A stretch of 64,000 nucleotides of DNA from Nostoc linckia z4 (GTDB lineage: Bacteria > Cyanobacteriota > Cyanobacteriia > Cyanobacteriales > Nostocaceae). The notes under the pieces are model-generated. The model was not told the DNA's origin. It saw nothing but the letters and a program-made list of their open reading frames with translations, and did no database searches. The stretch's first letter is position 1; the number at the start of each line of letters is the position of its first letter. Below, piece by piece: positions 25,745 to 35,100 of this stretch. The stretch is from contig NZ_LAHA01000013.1 of the NCBI RefSeq assembly GCF_002608075.1, positions 62,001-126,000 on the forward strand, read 5' to 3'. The translations under genes and the position numbers were made by a program.

Positions 25745-28510
25745 TTACACATTTTGTTGTCTTTTTTGCAAAAAGCGTTGCTTTAATCTAGCTTTTCCAG
25801 CTTCTAGTTGTTCGTTTAATTCATTGCTTTGATTTTCAAAGCTGTCATCTTCTTCTTGATTTAAATACCGTGAGATAGAACTGATTGTTGGATATTTAAA
25901 CAAGTCAGTTATTGCTAAGTCTGGTTTAAAAAGTTCTCGGAGTTTGCTGTAAACCTGAAGCACATTTAAAGAATGTCCACCAAGGTCAAAAAAGTTATCT
26001 TGAATGCCGACTTTCTCCACCTTGAGAATTTTTTGCCAAATATCAACAATTGTGCGTTCCATTTCATTTCGCGGCAATACATAAGCTGTTTCTAGTACTG
26101 GGCGAAGATTATCTGGTTTTGGTAGAGCTTTCCTATCTACCTTTCCACTTGGTGCTAGAGGTAAATTTTCTAACATCACAAAGGCAGAAGGTAACATGTG
26201 GTCTGGTAACTTTTCTGTTAAGAAACTACGCAATTCACTAACGCTAGGAACTAGTGAGATTTTCGGAACTACATAAGCAACAATTAATAAGTTACCTGGT
26301 ACATCTTCTTGAACGATAACTACATTTTCACGTACATTGGGGTGCTGATTGAGAAATGTTTCAATTTCTCCTAATTCAACTCGGAAACCACGAATTTTTA
26401 CTTGATGGTCAATGCGTCCAAGAAATTCCAAATTTCCATCAGCTAACCACCTACCTAAATCTCCAGTTTTATAAATTAAATCCTGACGATTTGGTGGTAA
26501 TTTCTTCCTAGTATCTGGAAAAACATTAGGAACAAAACTTAAATTAGTTTTCTCTTCATTCTTCCAATACCCCGCACCGACACCAATACCCGAAACACAA
26601 ATTTCTCCCGGAGCGCCAATAGGTAATAGTTGCATTTGCTCATCGAGAACATAGATATTCAAGTTAGCTAATGGTTTACCAATTGGTACTGTGCGCTGAT
26701 TTTTAGCAAAAGGCTGATTAACAATAAATTGAGTAATATCATCAGCGGCTTCCGTGGGGCCGTAAGCATTAACAATTTTGATTTCAGGATATAGCTGGAG
26801 CCACTTATTTACCCAACTTACCGATACTGGTTCTCCCACAACCATCATCCATTTTAAATCGGGTAATTCTCTTTCATGAATTGCTAGTTCCGAAGTATAT
26901 TCCAGTAAGCCGCCAAATAATGCAGGTACTAATTCAATAACTGTAATTTTTTCTGATTTGAGTGCTTTAAATAGTTTATCAGGAATTGCTACAGTTTCTA
27001 CATCTACTATTACTGTTTTGCCACCGATTAAAAGCGGTGCTAAAAATTGCCAGACGGAAATATCTGTTGATGAAGGAGCGCTTTGGAGAAAAGAAAATTC
27101 TTCTGTTAATTGTAATTCATCGAATTGGGCATAAATATGATTGATTGCCCCATCATGCCTGACAATTGCTCCCTTTGGTAATCCTGTAGACCCAGAAGTA
27201 TAAAGCATATAAGCCGGGTCAACTGCATGATTTATAGGGTCTATATTATCATTGGGTAGATGTTGAAAATCTAAGTTGTTATATATCTTTAATTGTGGGC
27301 GATCGCTAACTAATCTTTCATCAGCAATCAAGCTATCCAAGCAAATAATAGATGATAGCTCAAAACTATCCTTTGCTAAATCAGATAACACATTTAATAA
27401 CGAAGTATCTGTGAATAAAAACCTGACTTGGCTATTAGCTAGCATATATTTAATGCGGTTCGCTGGATAAGTGCTATCAATGGGTACATAAGCCCCACCC
27501 GCCTTGTAGATAGCAAGAATAGCGATAAGGAAATTAATATCGCGGTCTTTGAAAATCCCAATAAACTCCCCTTGCTTAACTCCTAATTTCCGCAATAAGC
27601 CAGCTACCTGATTAGCTTTTTGATTTAGCTCTTGATAGGTTAATTGAGTTTGTTCGTGGACTACAGCTATATTATTTGGAGTCTGAATTACTTGCTTTTC
27701 AAATAATTCATTGATTGTCTGGTAAACGGGATATTCTTTAACATTGTTGTTACATTGTTGTAATAATTGGTATTTATCAGACTTTTTTAAGAAAGCAATA
27801 TCGAAAATTTTAATATGAACTTGATTCAAACAGCTTTCTAAAACATTTACATAACATCTGCTCATTGATTTGATATTTTCATCTTGAAACAGATGTTCGC
27901 TATATTCTATATCAACACTAATATTTTCACTGTTAACTGTAAAAGAAATTGTGATGTCGTTGTTGAGTTGCTTTAACTGAGTTTTGTAATGAATATTTTC
28001 TAGTAAAACTACTATGTCAAAAATGGGGCAACGATTAGGAATTGTGGGGATTGCTAATAATTTAATTAGTTCATCAAAATTATAGTTTTGATGAGCGTAA
28101 GCAGCTATAGTAGCATCTTTAACTTGCAAAACAAAATCTTGAAATGTCAACTGAGACGTAACTTGAGTACGTAGAGGAATGACTTTACTATTTACGTCAT
28201 CTGTTGCGATTTTTTCATATACTGGTATGCCAAGAATAACATCATTATTTCGCGTATATTTTGGCAGCAATATTTTCAAAGCCGACACAAGGATTAAATA
28301 AATTGAAAAGTAAGAACCATTCCCCAGTTTAATGATTGCTTGAGATAAATCATTGGATAAATCAAAGCTCAGAGCTTTTTTGTTCCCAGTGGGAAATAAT
28401 GGTCTTACATAATCCAACATTAAATTTGTTTCTGGCAATTCTTTGGATAGTTTATTTATCCAATAAATTTTTTCAGAGAATGTGTCATGTGAGTGTAGAT
28501 GTAAACCCAT
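25745..28510 (-). CDS. NRPS protein: C-domain C-lobe, A domain, PCP
   Basis: 921 residues. Residues about 15-250 match only the second half of a condensation domain (LDYVRPLFPTG..., DVILGIPVYE); the half that carries HHxxxDG is absent. The A domain (about 270-770) has YTSGSTGLPKG near 431 with pocket residues D-I-W-E-M-V-A-D-D-K by eye. PCP has LGGHSLN near 841. I cannot assign this code from memory. Glu at the fourth position and two Asp near the end suggest a cationic substrate, and a diaminobutyrate-type transaminase gene lies immediately upstream. A free-standing C protein two genes earlier may supply condensation. The basic tail (KARLKQRFLQKR) matches the next protein's KS. Confidence 0.9.
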   Translation of the reverse strand: MGLHLHSHDTFSEKIYWINKLSKELPETNLMLDYVRPLFPTGNKKALSFDLSNDLSQAIIKLGNGSYFSIYLILVSALKILLPKYTRNNDVILGIPVYEKIATDDVNSKVIPLRTQVTSQLTFQDFVLQVKDATIAAYAHQNYNFDELIKLLAIPTIPNRCPIFDIVVLLENIHYKTQLKQLNNDITISFTVNSENISVDIEYSEHLFQDENIKSMSRCYVNVLESCLNQVHIKIFDIAFLKKSDKYQLLQQCNNNVKEYPVYQTINELFEKQVIQTPNNIAVVHEQTQLTYQELNQKANQVAGLLRKLGVKQGEFIGIFKDRDINFLIAILAIYKAGGAYVPIDSTYPANRIKYMLANSQVRFLFTDTSLLNVLSDLAKDSFELSSIICLDSLIADERLVSDRPQLKIYNNLDFQHLPNDNIDPINHAVDPAYMLYTSGSTGLPKGAIVRHDGAINHIYAQFDELQLTEEFSFLQSAPSSTDISVWQFLAPLLIGGKTVIVDVETVAIPDKLFKALKSEKITVIELVPALFGGLLEYTSELAIHERELPDLKWMMVVGEPVSVSWVNKWLQLYPEIKIVNAYGPTEAADDITQFIVNQPFAKNQRTVPIGKPLANLNIYVLDEQMQLLPIGAPGEICVSGIGVGAGYWKNEEKTNLSFVPNVFPDTRKKLPPNRQDLIYKTGDLGRWLADGNLEFLGRIDHQVKIRGFRVELGEIETFLNQHPNVRENVVIVQEDVPGNLLIVAYVVPKISLVPSVSELRSFLTEKLPDHMLPSAFVMLENLPLAPSGKVDRKALPKPDNLRPVLETAYVLPRNEMERTIVDIWQKILKVEKVGIQDNFFDLGGHSLNVLQVYSKLRELFKPDLAITDLFKYPTISSISRYLNQEEDDSFENQSNELNEQLEAGKARLKQRFLQKRQQNV

Positions 28511-28545
28511 AATCTTTGATGTGACTAATTAACTAGTACTTAAAT

Positions 28546-29802
28546 TTAATTCGATATACAATTATCAAAGGCTGCTTTAATAATTGAACAACCCTTTTGT
28601 AAGCTAGACATATCAATTGTGAGGGGAGGTAAAATTTTAATTACACTATCATTTCTGCCTGCTTTTTCAATGATTAATCCCAGTTCAAAACAACGCGATG
28701 TGATACGTTGAGATAAAGTGCGATCGCCAAAATCTTTGACATCAATTCCCCAAATCATTCCGATTCCCCGGATTGCAATTTTTTCACTCATCGCTGCTAT
28801 TTCGTGATTCAGAAAATTTCTCAAAAAAAGCTCTTTAGCTTTTACATCTTGTTCAAAATCATAGCTTTCTCTATACTCCAGAGCCGCTGTTGCTCCAATA
28901 AATGCTAATTGATTTCCCCTAAAAGTACCATTATGTTCGCCAGGTTCCCAAATATCCAATTCTGGCTTAATTAATAATAGCGACATGGGAAAACCATACC
29001 CGCTAATTGATTTAGAGAGTACGACCATATCGGGAACGATATCTGCTCTTTCAAAAGAAAAGAAAGACCCAGTTCGACCACAGCCGACTTGAATATCATC
29101 GCAAATTAATAAAATATCATGTTCGTCACATAACTTTCTTAATCTTTGCATCCAATCAATGGGAGCAACAATCACCCCACCTTCTGCTTGCACTGTTTCA
29201 AAAATAATTGCTGCTGGTTTTTCAATTCCGGAATTAACATCATTTAAAACAGATTCAATATATTCTATTGTGTCAAAACTTTCCATAAATCCATAAGGAT
29301 AAGGCATAAATGTGACATTACTTGATGTCCCAATTGCCCCTGCCCTAATTCCAATATTACCACTAATTGATAAGCTACCTAAAGTCATTCCATGATATGC
29401 CCCCATAAAGGAAAAAATACCTGGTCTTTGTTTAACTTTTCTAGCTAATTTTAAAGCTGCTTCTACTGCATTTGTTCCTGTCGGGCCGCAAAATTGAATG
29501 CGATAATCTAGCTTTTTTGAACTAAGTACCACTTCATCAAACTTCGCTAAAAATTTTTCTTTAGCCGAAGTATACATATCTAGCCCATGTGCAATTCCAT
29601 CAGCATCTAAATATGAAATTACTCTTTGTTTTATATAGTCGTGGTTATGTCCATAATTTAAAGCCCCGGCTCCAGCAAAAAAATCAATATATTCTTTCCC
29701 TGATTCCGAATAAATGATAGAACCTTTGGCTCGATGGAAGATATCTGGAAAATTATGGCAATAGCTTCTGACGTTGGATTCACGCTTTTCAAATATGTTC
29801 AT
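28546..29802 (-). CDS. Class III aminotransferase, diaminobutyrate-2-oxoglutarate type
   Basis: 418 residues, PLP fold type I class III. Landmarks: GAGALNYGHN near 45, CGPTGTNAVEAALKLAR near 105, GAYHGMT, FETVQAEGG near 200, ICDDIQVGCGRTG near 238 and the PLP lysine in VLSKSISGYG near 267. This pattern is that of EctB/Dat enzymes, which convert aspartate 4-semialdehyde to L-2,4-diaminobutyrate with glutamate as donor. No ectoine synthase or acetyltransferase is nearby, so osmolyte synthesis is unlikely. The gene lies 35 bp upstream of an NRPS whose binding pocket looks suited to a basic residue. It probably supplies a diamino acid monomer. Confidence 0.88.
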   Translation of the reverse strand: MNIFEKRESNVRSYCHNFPDIFHRAKGSIIYSESGKEYIDFFAGAGALNYGHNHDYIKQRVISYLDADGIAHGLDMYTSAKEKFLAKFDEVVLSSKKLDYRIQFCGPTGTNAVEAALKLARKVKQRPGIFSFMGAYHGMTLGSLSISGNIGIRAGAIGTSSNVTFMPYPYGFMESFDTIEYIESVLNDVNSGIEKPAAIIFETVQAEGGVIVAPIDWMQRLRKLCDEHDILLICDDIQVGCGRTGSFFSFERADIVPDMVVLSKSISGYGFPMSLLLIKPELDIWEPGEHNGTFRGNQLAFIGATAALEYRESYDFEQDVKAKELFLRNFLNHEIAAMSEKIAIRGIGMIWGIDVKDFGDRTLSQRITSRCFELGLIIEKAGRNDSVIKILPPLTIDMSSLQKGCSIIKAAFDNCISN

Positions 29803-29842
29803 GAGATTCTAGGATTTGAATTACAAACCGAGCGTGTACTGT

Positions 29843-30724
29843 TTAAGAAACGTAATTAAGATAAGTTTTATAAAATTTAAAAATTATCTGGGGAGGTACT
29901 TTAAATACTAAGCCCATTGTTAATAACCAGTTATAGTATAAATTTTGTACTGGCATTCCTTTTTTAATAGCTGCTAAAGCAGTCAAGGAACTTTTTTGTG
30001 TATGCCAATCGATATTAAAGGAAATTGACATATCCAAACTTCTAACATGATGCAGCGTTCCAGGAGGCATATATAAAATTTCCCCAGGATTGACAATAAA
30101 TGTAATTGGTCTAGCGTTTTTGTAATCAGGATATTTATTGAAATCTGGATTTTCTGGATTGACAAGAAACCATCTCCAGCCTTGGCGATAGCAATATTTA
30201 GCGTCTTCAGGTAATAGGATGGTAAATTGTTTGCGTCCAGCAATTTGGAAAAAAATATTGTTAGTAAGAAGACAATCAAAATGTAATGGTGTAATGCTGT
30301 TGGAAGAACCTAAAAAAAATTGACAGTAACGCCACCACTTATACCAATACCATTTTGGTAAATATTCAAAAGGAAATGGTTTAACATCTTCTATTAGTGA
30401 AGGAATTAAGCTAAATAAAGGTAGGTCATGACAATATGGTGGCAGAGAATGATTTTCTGGATCTTTTTCATAGCTTTCTATTAATTCTATATATTTTTTC
30501 ATGGTCAATCGACATATTTCGATTTCCTTATTACTAAATTTCTTGGCATAAATATTTAGAGATGGAGATAATTGTTTGAAATATTTTAAAGACCATTTAT
30601 CAAACCCACTCCAATTGGAAATGACTCCAGAAATGATGACTGGTTTACCTAGTTCAACATATTCTTTTTGAAATTCATCACTTGATAGCTTATATCTTCT
30701 TTCTATCGCCGAGGAAATAATCAT
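29843..30724 (-). CDS. Cupin_8/JmjC-like Fe(II)/2-oxoglutarate oxygenase
   Basis: About 293 residues from the ATG at 30724, which follows an AAGG sequence and avoids overlap with the upstream C-domain gene. A TTG 12 codons upstream is an alternative. The fold is the JmjC/FIH-like cupin: GKPVIISGV near 27, the metal HxD in LHFDCL near 150, GRKQFTILLPED, then NPGEILYMPPGTLHHV near 250 with the distal His. Such enzymes hydroxylate amino acid side chains or carrier-bound substrates. Its place between the free-standing C domain and the aminotransferase suggests action on the residue installed by that split module. Substrate unknown. A paralogue of the same superfamily opens the cluster. Confidence 0.85.
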   Translation of the reverse strand: MIISSAIERRYKLSSDEFQKEYVELGKPVIISGVISNWSGFDKWSLKYFKQLSPSLNIYAKKFSNKEIEICRLTMKKYIELIESYEKDPENHSLPPYCHDLPLFSLIPSLIEDVKPFPFEYLPKWYWYKWWRYCQFFLGSSNSITPLHFDCLLTNNIFFQIAGRKQFTILLPEDAKYCYRQGWRWFLVNPENPDFNKYPDYKNARPITFIVNPGEILYMPPGTLHHVRSLDMSISFNIDWHTQKSSLTALAAIKKGMPVQNLYYNWLLTMGLVFKVPPQIIFKFYKTYLNYVS

Positions 30725-30735
30725 ACCTTCATACC

Positions 30736-32139
30736 TTAAAATGTTGCTGCTAATTGCCAATCAAATGATGCTTCTTTATCTAAAGCAGTTAATATTTGCT
30801 GTTGTTGTGGCGTGGAAAGTGATAGTTCTTTGATGGGAACATGAGGATTATTTATGATTTCTTGTAGAAGTACTTGAAAATCTCTAATTATCCCAGTGAT
30901 TGTGGCGATATCGAATCTAGAAGCATTGTATGAAATTGCTACTATAATTTCTGATTCGGGATAGATAACTAAATTTAAAGGATAGTTGTTCCTGTAATAA
31001 GTTCCAGTCGGTTCAAATTCTATATTTCCTTTCCAATTTCTGACAAATTGACTAACTGGAAGGTTCTCAACTACAACAATTGTTTCAAACAATGGTAAAT
31101 TTCGGGGTACTTCGCTCCAGCCTTGAATTTGTGTTAAAGGAGTATATTCATGATGACGTGCTTCTACTAATTGAGTTTGGAAATCTTGTAGCCATAACAA
31201 TACTTGTTGGTCAGGATTTAACTTGACATTAATTGGTAATGTATTTATAAACATCCCAACCATTGAATTGACATCGGGTAAATCTACTGGCCTTCCTGTA
31301 ACAGTACATCCATAGATAATGTTGTCATGACAAGTGTAACGACTCAGGAGAATAGACCAAATCCCATGAATTAATGTAGCAAGAGTCAAACGATTTTTTG
31401 TTGCAAAAGATAGTAGGGATTTTGTTGTTGCTTCTGATAATTGAATTTTCTCTTCGTCGTATCTTTCTTTTAGATTAGGTAATTGATTATTTTCGATGTA
31501 AGTTAAGGGAGTTGGTGCTTTTACTCCTTGTAATGCTTGTCGCCAATAGCTTTCAGTTTTAGCTATGTCCTGTTGCTGTAACCAATCGATATAATTTCTA
31601 AAGGGACGGGCTGGGGGTAAGTTAGCTTGTTTAGATTCGCAAAGTGCTACATAAATTTGTAAGCATTCTTCTAATATTATCGGAGTTGTCCAGCCATCTA
31701 TAATTATATGATGATTGCTCCAAATAAATTCATAGCGATCGCCAGCAAGACGGATTAAAGATAAACGCATTAAACATGGTTGAGAAAAATCAAAACATAA
31801 CTGGCGATCGCTCTCTAAAAATAACTTCATTCGCTCTTGTTGTTCTGCTGTTTCAATGCCACGCCAATCATATTGATTTAAAGTAATTTTGACTTGTTTA
31901 TAAACAACTTGTAAGGGATTATCAATGTCTTCCCAATAAAATCCAGTACGCAAAATTGTATGTCTATCTACGACTTGCTGCCATGCTTGTTCAAAAGCTT
32001 CTATATTGGGTTGACCATGTAAAGTTAAGGTGTGGTGAAAAAAATACAATGCTGATTCCTTAGCATATAAACAGTGAAAAAGCATCCCTTTTTGCACTGG
32101 TGTGAGTTCGTATATATCCTCTACATTTTCGACTTTCAT
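30736..32139 (-). CDS. Free-standing NRPS condensation domain
   Basis: A 467-residue complete condensation domain with no A or PCP. It opens with EDIYELTPVQKGMLFHCLY and has an intact HHIIIDGW near 141, plus RPFRNYIDWL, DNIIYGCTVTGRP and SMVGMFINTLP. The start overlaps the stop of the preceding PKS gene by four bases (ATGA), implying translational coupling. The opening resembles the acceptor side of COM-type docking, and the preceding PKS ends in a donor-like TPSDFP segment. Two genes downstream, an A-PCP protein lacks the catalytic half of its own C domain, so this protein probably acts in trans for that module. Confidence 0.92.
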   Translation of the reverse strand: MKVENVEDIYELTPVQKGMLFHCLYAKESALYFFHHTLTLHGQPNIEAFEQAWQQVVDRHTILRTGFYWEDIDNPLQVVYKQVKITLNQYDWRGIETAEQQERMKLFLESDRQLCFDFSQPCLMRLSLIRLAGDRYEFIWSNHHIIIDGWTTPIILEECLQIYVALCESKQANLPPARPFRNYIDWLQQQDIAKTESYWRQALQGVKAPTPLTYIENNQLPNLKERYDEEKIQLSEATTKSLLSFATKNRLTLATLIHGIWSILLSRYTCHDNIIYGCTVTGRPVDLPDVNSMVGMFINTLPINVKLNPDQQVLLWLQDFQTQLVEARHHEYTPLTQIQGWSEVPRNLPLFETIVVVENLPVSQFVRNWKGNIEFEPTGTYYRNNYPLNLVIYPESEIIVAISYNASRFDIATITGIIRDFQVLLQEIINNPHVPIKELSLSTPQQQQILTALDKEASFDWQLAATF

Positions 32140-35100
32140 TGTGCTTTATTCTCACTTAATTTATTGATTTTTGCCAAAAATTTATCTAAGTCTTGTTGGT
32201 TTAAATTAGCCCTGGGAAAGTCAGAGGGTGTATATTTTTCTGCTGACAAGGACTGAGACTGCTGATGTTGAATCGGTGCAATTTCGATTGTTTCCTTCAC
32301 CTCAATTAAATTGGCTGCTGTTGCTAACTCAGCGATAGTTTGGTGGAGAAACATTTGTTGAGAAGTTAACTTTAAGCCTAATTGATTAGCTTTGGCAACA
32401 ATTTGAATTGCAATAATCGAATCTCCAGCCAATTCAAAAAAGTTGTCATGAATCCCGACTTTTTCAATTCCTAGAAATTGTTGCCAAATATTAGCTAAAG
32501 TCTCCTCAATTTCGTTTTGAGGGGCAATATAAGCATTTGCTAAATTTGGACGCGGATGACTAATGTGGGTAAGATTTGTTGTTGATGTCTCTGATAACAG
32601 TCCTAAATCTTGGTTGAGGTAATTGAAGGAATTATTCTGTTCAATTACTTGTTGAAAATCTTGGGTGGAGACAATAACACGAGGCAAATTACTTAACAAA
32701 ATACGATTAAAAGCTTCTGCACCTTCTGGAGGTAGTATGCCTTTTTTAATTTCTTCTTGACGTTGCAATTTTAATTGTTCTGGTAGTGTTGTCTCCACTG
32801 CCATCCCTACTTCTTGCCAAGTATCCCAGTTAATTGACACAGTGAATTCATCAAATTCAGAGGTACGATAATTTGCATAAACATCGAGAAATGCATTGGC
32901 GGCACAATAATCTACCTGTCCGAATTCACTTAATATAGAACTCTGGGATGAACAAAGCACCAAGAAATCTAAAGTAATATTTTTGAATTTTAAAATTTCT
33001 TCTAATACTAATGTGCCCTTGATTTTTGGTGCGAAAACACTATTTACTAAATCCTCTGTTTTGAGTTGAATCATGCCACCGCCAGCAATACCCGCAGCAT
33101 GGATGACGCCATTAATTTGACCAAATTTTTCTAAAGCTTCAGTAATGGCTACCTGCATTTCTTCGTAGCTAGCGACATCGGCACTTTTAATTTCAATTTG
33201 GGAACCTAATTTTTCAAGTGCCAATATTTTTTCAATCTTGCGGCTTACAGAATCTTGGCGATCGTGATTTTCTAGCCATTGTTGCCAGTGCGATCGCTCT
33301 GGTAATTTATTTCTACCAATTAAAATTAATTTAGCTTGTACTGTCTTCGCTAAATGTTCCGCCAGTACTAAACCCATACCGCCGAGTCCACCAGTAATTA
33401 AGTAAACTCCTGCTTTTTTTAGTTTAGTTTTACTAGGAATATCTTCATCTAAACGTACATTTTCAAAGGTTGGAATCCAGCGATGATATCCCCGATAAGC
33501 AACTATATTTTCTGTTTGCTGGGTTCTTAATTCTGTAATTAAATAATTCACAAATTTTTGGAAAATTTGAGCATTAGAAATTACCACATCAATCAGCGAA
33601 CAATGAATATTTGGATATTCTTTGGGAATTACCTTACAAGCACCTAATATAGTTGCCTTCTCTGGGCATAATTTTTCATCGCCGATGACATTATGTACAT
33701 TATTAGTTATAACTTTTAATTTCAAAGAATCGCTAATATTTTGTTTTCCTAATGCTTGAGTCAAATACAACAAACTCCAAAAGCCAAGATTCTGGCAATT
33801 TTCTAAAGTAGGTAAAGCATCATTTGGCGTAATGCTCCAAAAATGAACTATTACATTGGGAATCAAACTTTGTTTTTGCAGTTCTACAAACAAAACATCA
33901 TAATCATTTCTTTGTTGGGGATTAACAGTGTATGTATATTTATTAATTTGGGTGAATTTATCTCCAATCTTAACTGCGATCAAATTTTGACTTTGCTGTT
34001 GTAATTTTTTGACAACTGCATCACCCACTCCATAGTCATCTATAAAAATTAACCAGCAGATATTTTTTTCCATTGCTGGAAATAATTCAATTGGTGTTGA
34101 TTGTTTCCAACTTGGGACATAAAACCAATCAGCAATATTTGGCTTTTTAGCTAATGATTTTGGCGATATTGTTGAGAATGTAGTTTTAGAATCAACCTCA
34201 ATCCAATAACGCTGATGCTCAAAAGGATAAGTAGGCAAAGGAATACGTCTGCATTGTTCGCCAGCATAAAAGCCCGTCCAATTTATCGGCAATCCTGTTA
34301 ACCAAAGCCGAGACAAAGTATTAAGTAAAAATGCCACATCAGAAACTTGCTCTTGGGGATGTCGCAGCGAAGTTAGCACCATAGTTTGTGTAGCTAACTG
34401 TCGTTTGGTTAGGGTAGTTAAGGTGCGTCCAGGGCCGACTTCTAAAAATATTCGCTCTGGTTGTTGCAGCAATGTAGCGATTCCCTCGTTAAACAATACC
34501 GCTTGTCGTAAATGTCTCCCCCAGTAATCAGGATCGGTTGCTTGCTGTGCTGTAATCCAAGTGCCGCTAACATTAGAAATAAAAGGAATTTGTGGCGCTT
34601 TGAAATTGACTTCTCTAACGTGTGCTACAAATGTCTCTAAAATCGGCTCCATCATTTGGGAATGGAAGGCATGAGATGTATGCAGACGGCGACAATCTAT
34701 ACCTTGTTCTGTCAACTTATTTTCTAATATTTCTATGGCATTTGTAGCACCAGAAACCACACAAAGAGATGGTGCATTGCTGGCTGCTAAAGAAAGTTCT
34801 GAACCCAACATTGGTTGTATTTCTTCAGCAGAAATAGAAACAGAAAGCATCGACCCAGGTTCGAGATTTTGCATTAATTCTCCGCGAATCGCGACTAAAG
34901 TCAGTGCTTCTTCTAAAGAAAAAACACCAGAAATACAAGCCGCTACATACTCGCCGATGCTGTGACCAATCATTGCTTGGGGATGCACACCCCAAGACAT
35001 CCAAAGTTTAGCTAGGGCATATTCAATTACAAATAATGCAGGTTGACTTAAGGAAGTTTGTTGGAGTTTTTCTACTGTAGTTTCTAATGTTGGAGGATAA

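Noticed and set aside
19392..29802. Transaminase plus decarboxylase as a Dat/Ddc pair making 1,3-diaminopropane (schizokinen-type pathway)
   Set aside because: The decarboxylase looks like PanP rather than Ddc, and no IucA/IucC-type synthetase or N-monooxygenase is present. Kept only as an alternative.
28546..29802. Ectoine biosynthesis
   Set aside because: No EctA or EctC homologue in the window; the gene is embedded among NRPS genes.
29843..30760. Longer cupin start at 30760 overlapping the C-domain gene
   Set aside because: It would be a TTG inside the preceding gene; ATG 30724 follows the stop and has an AAGG upstream.
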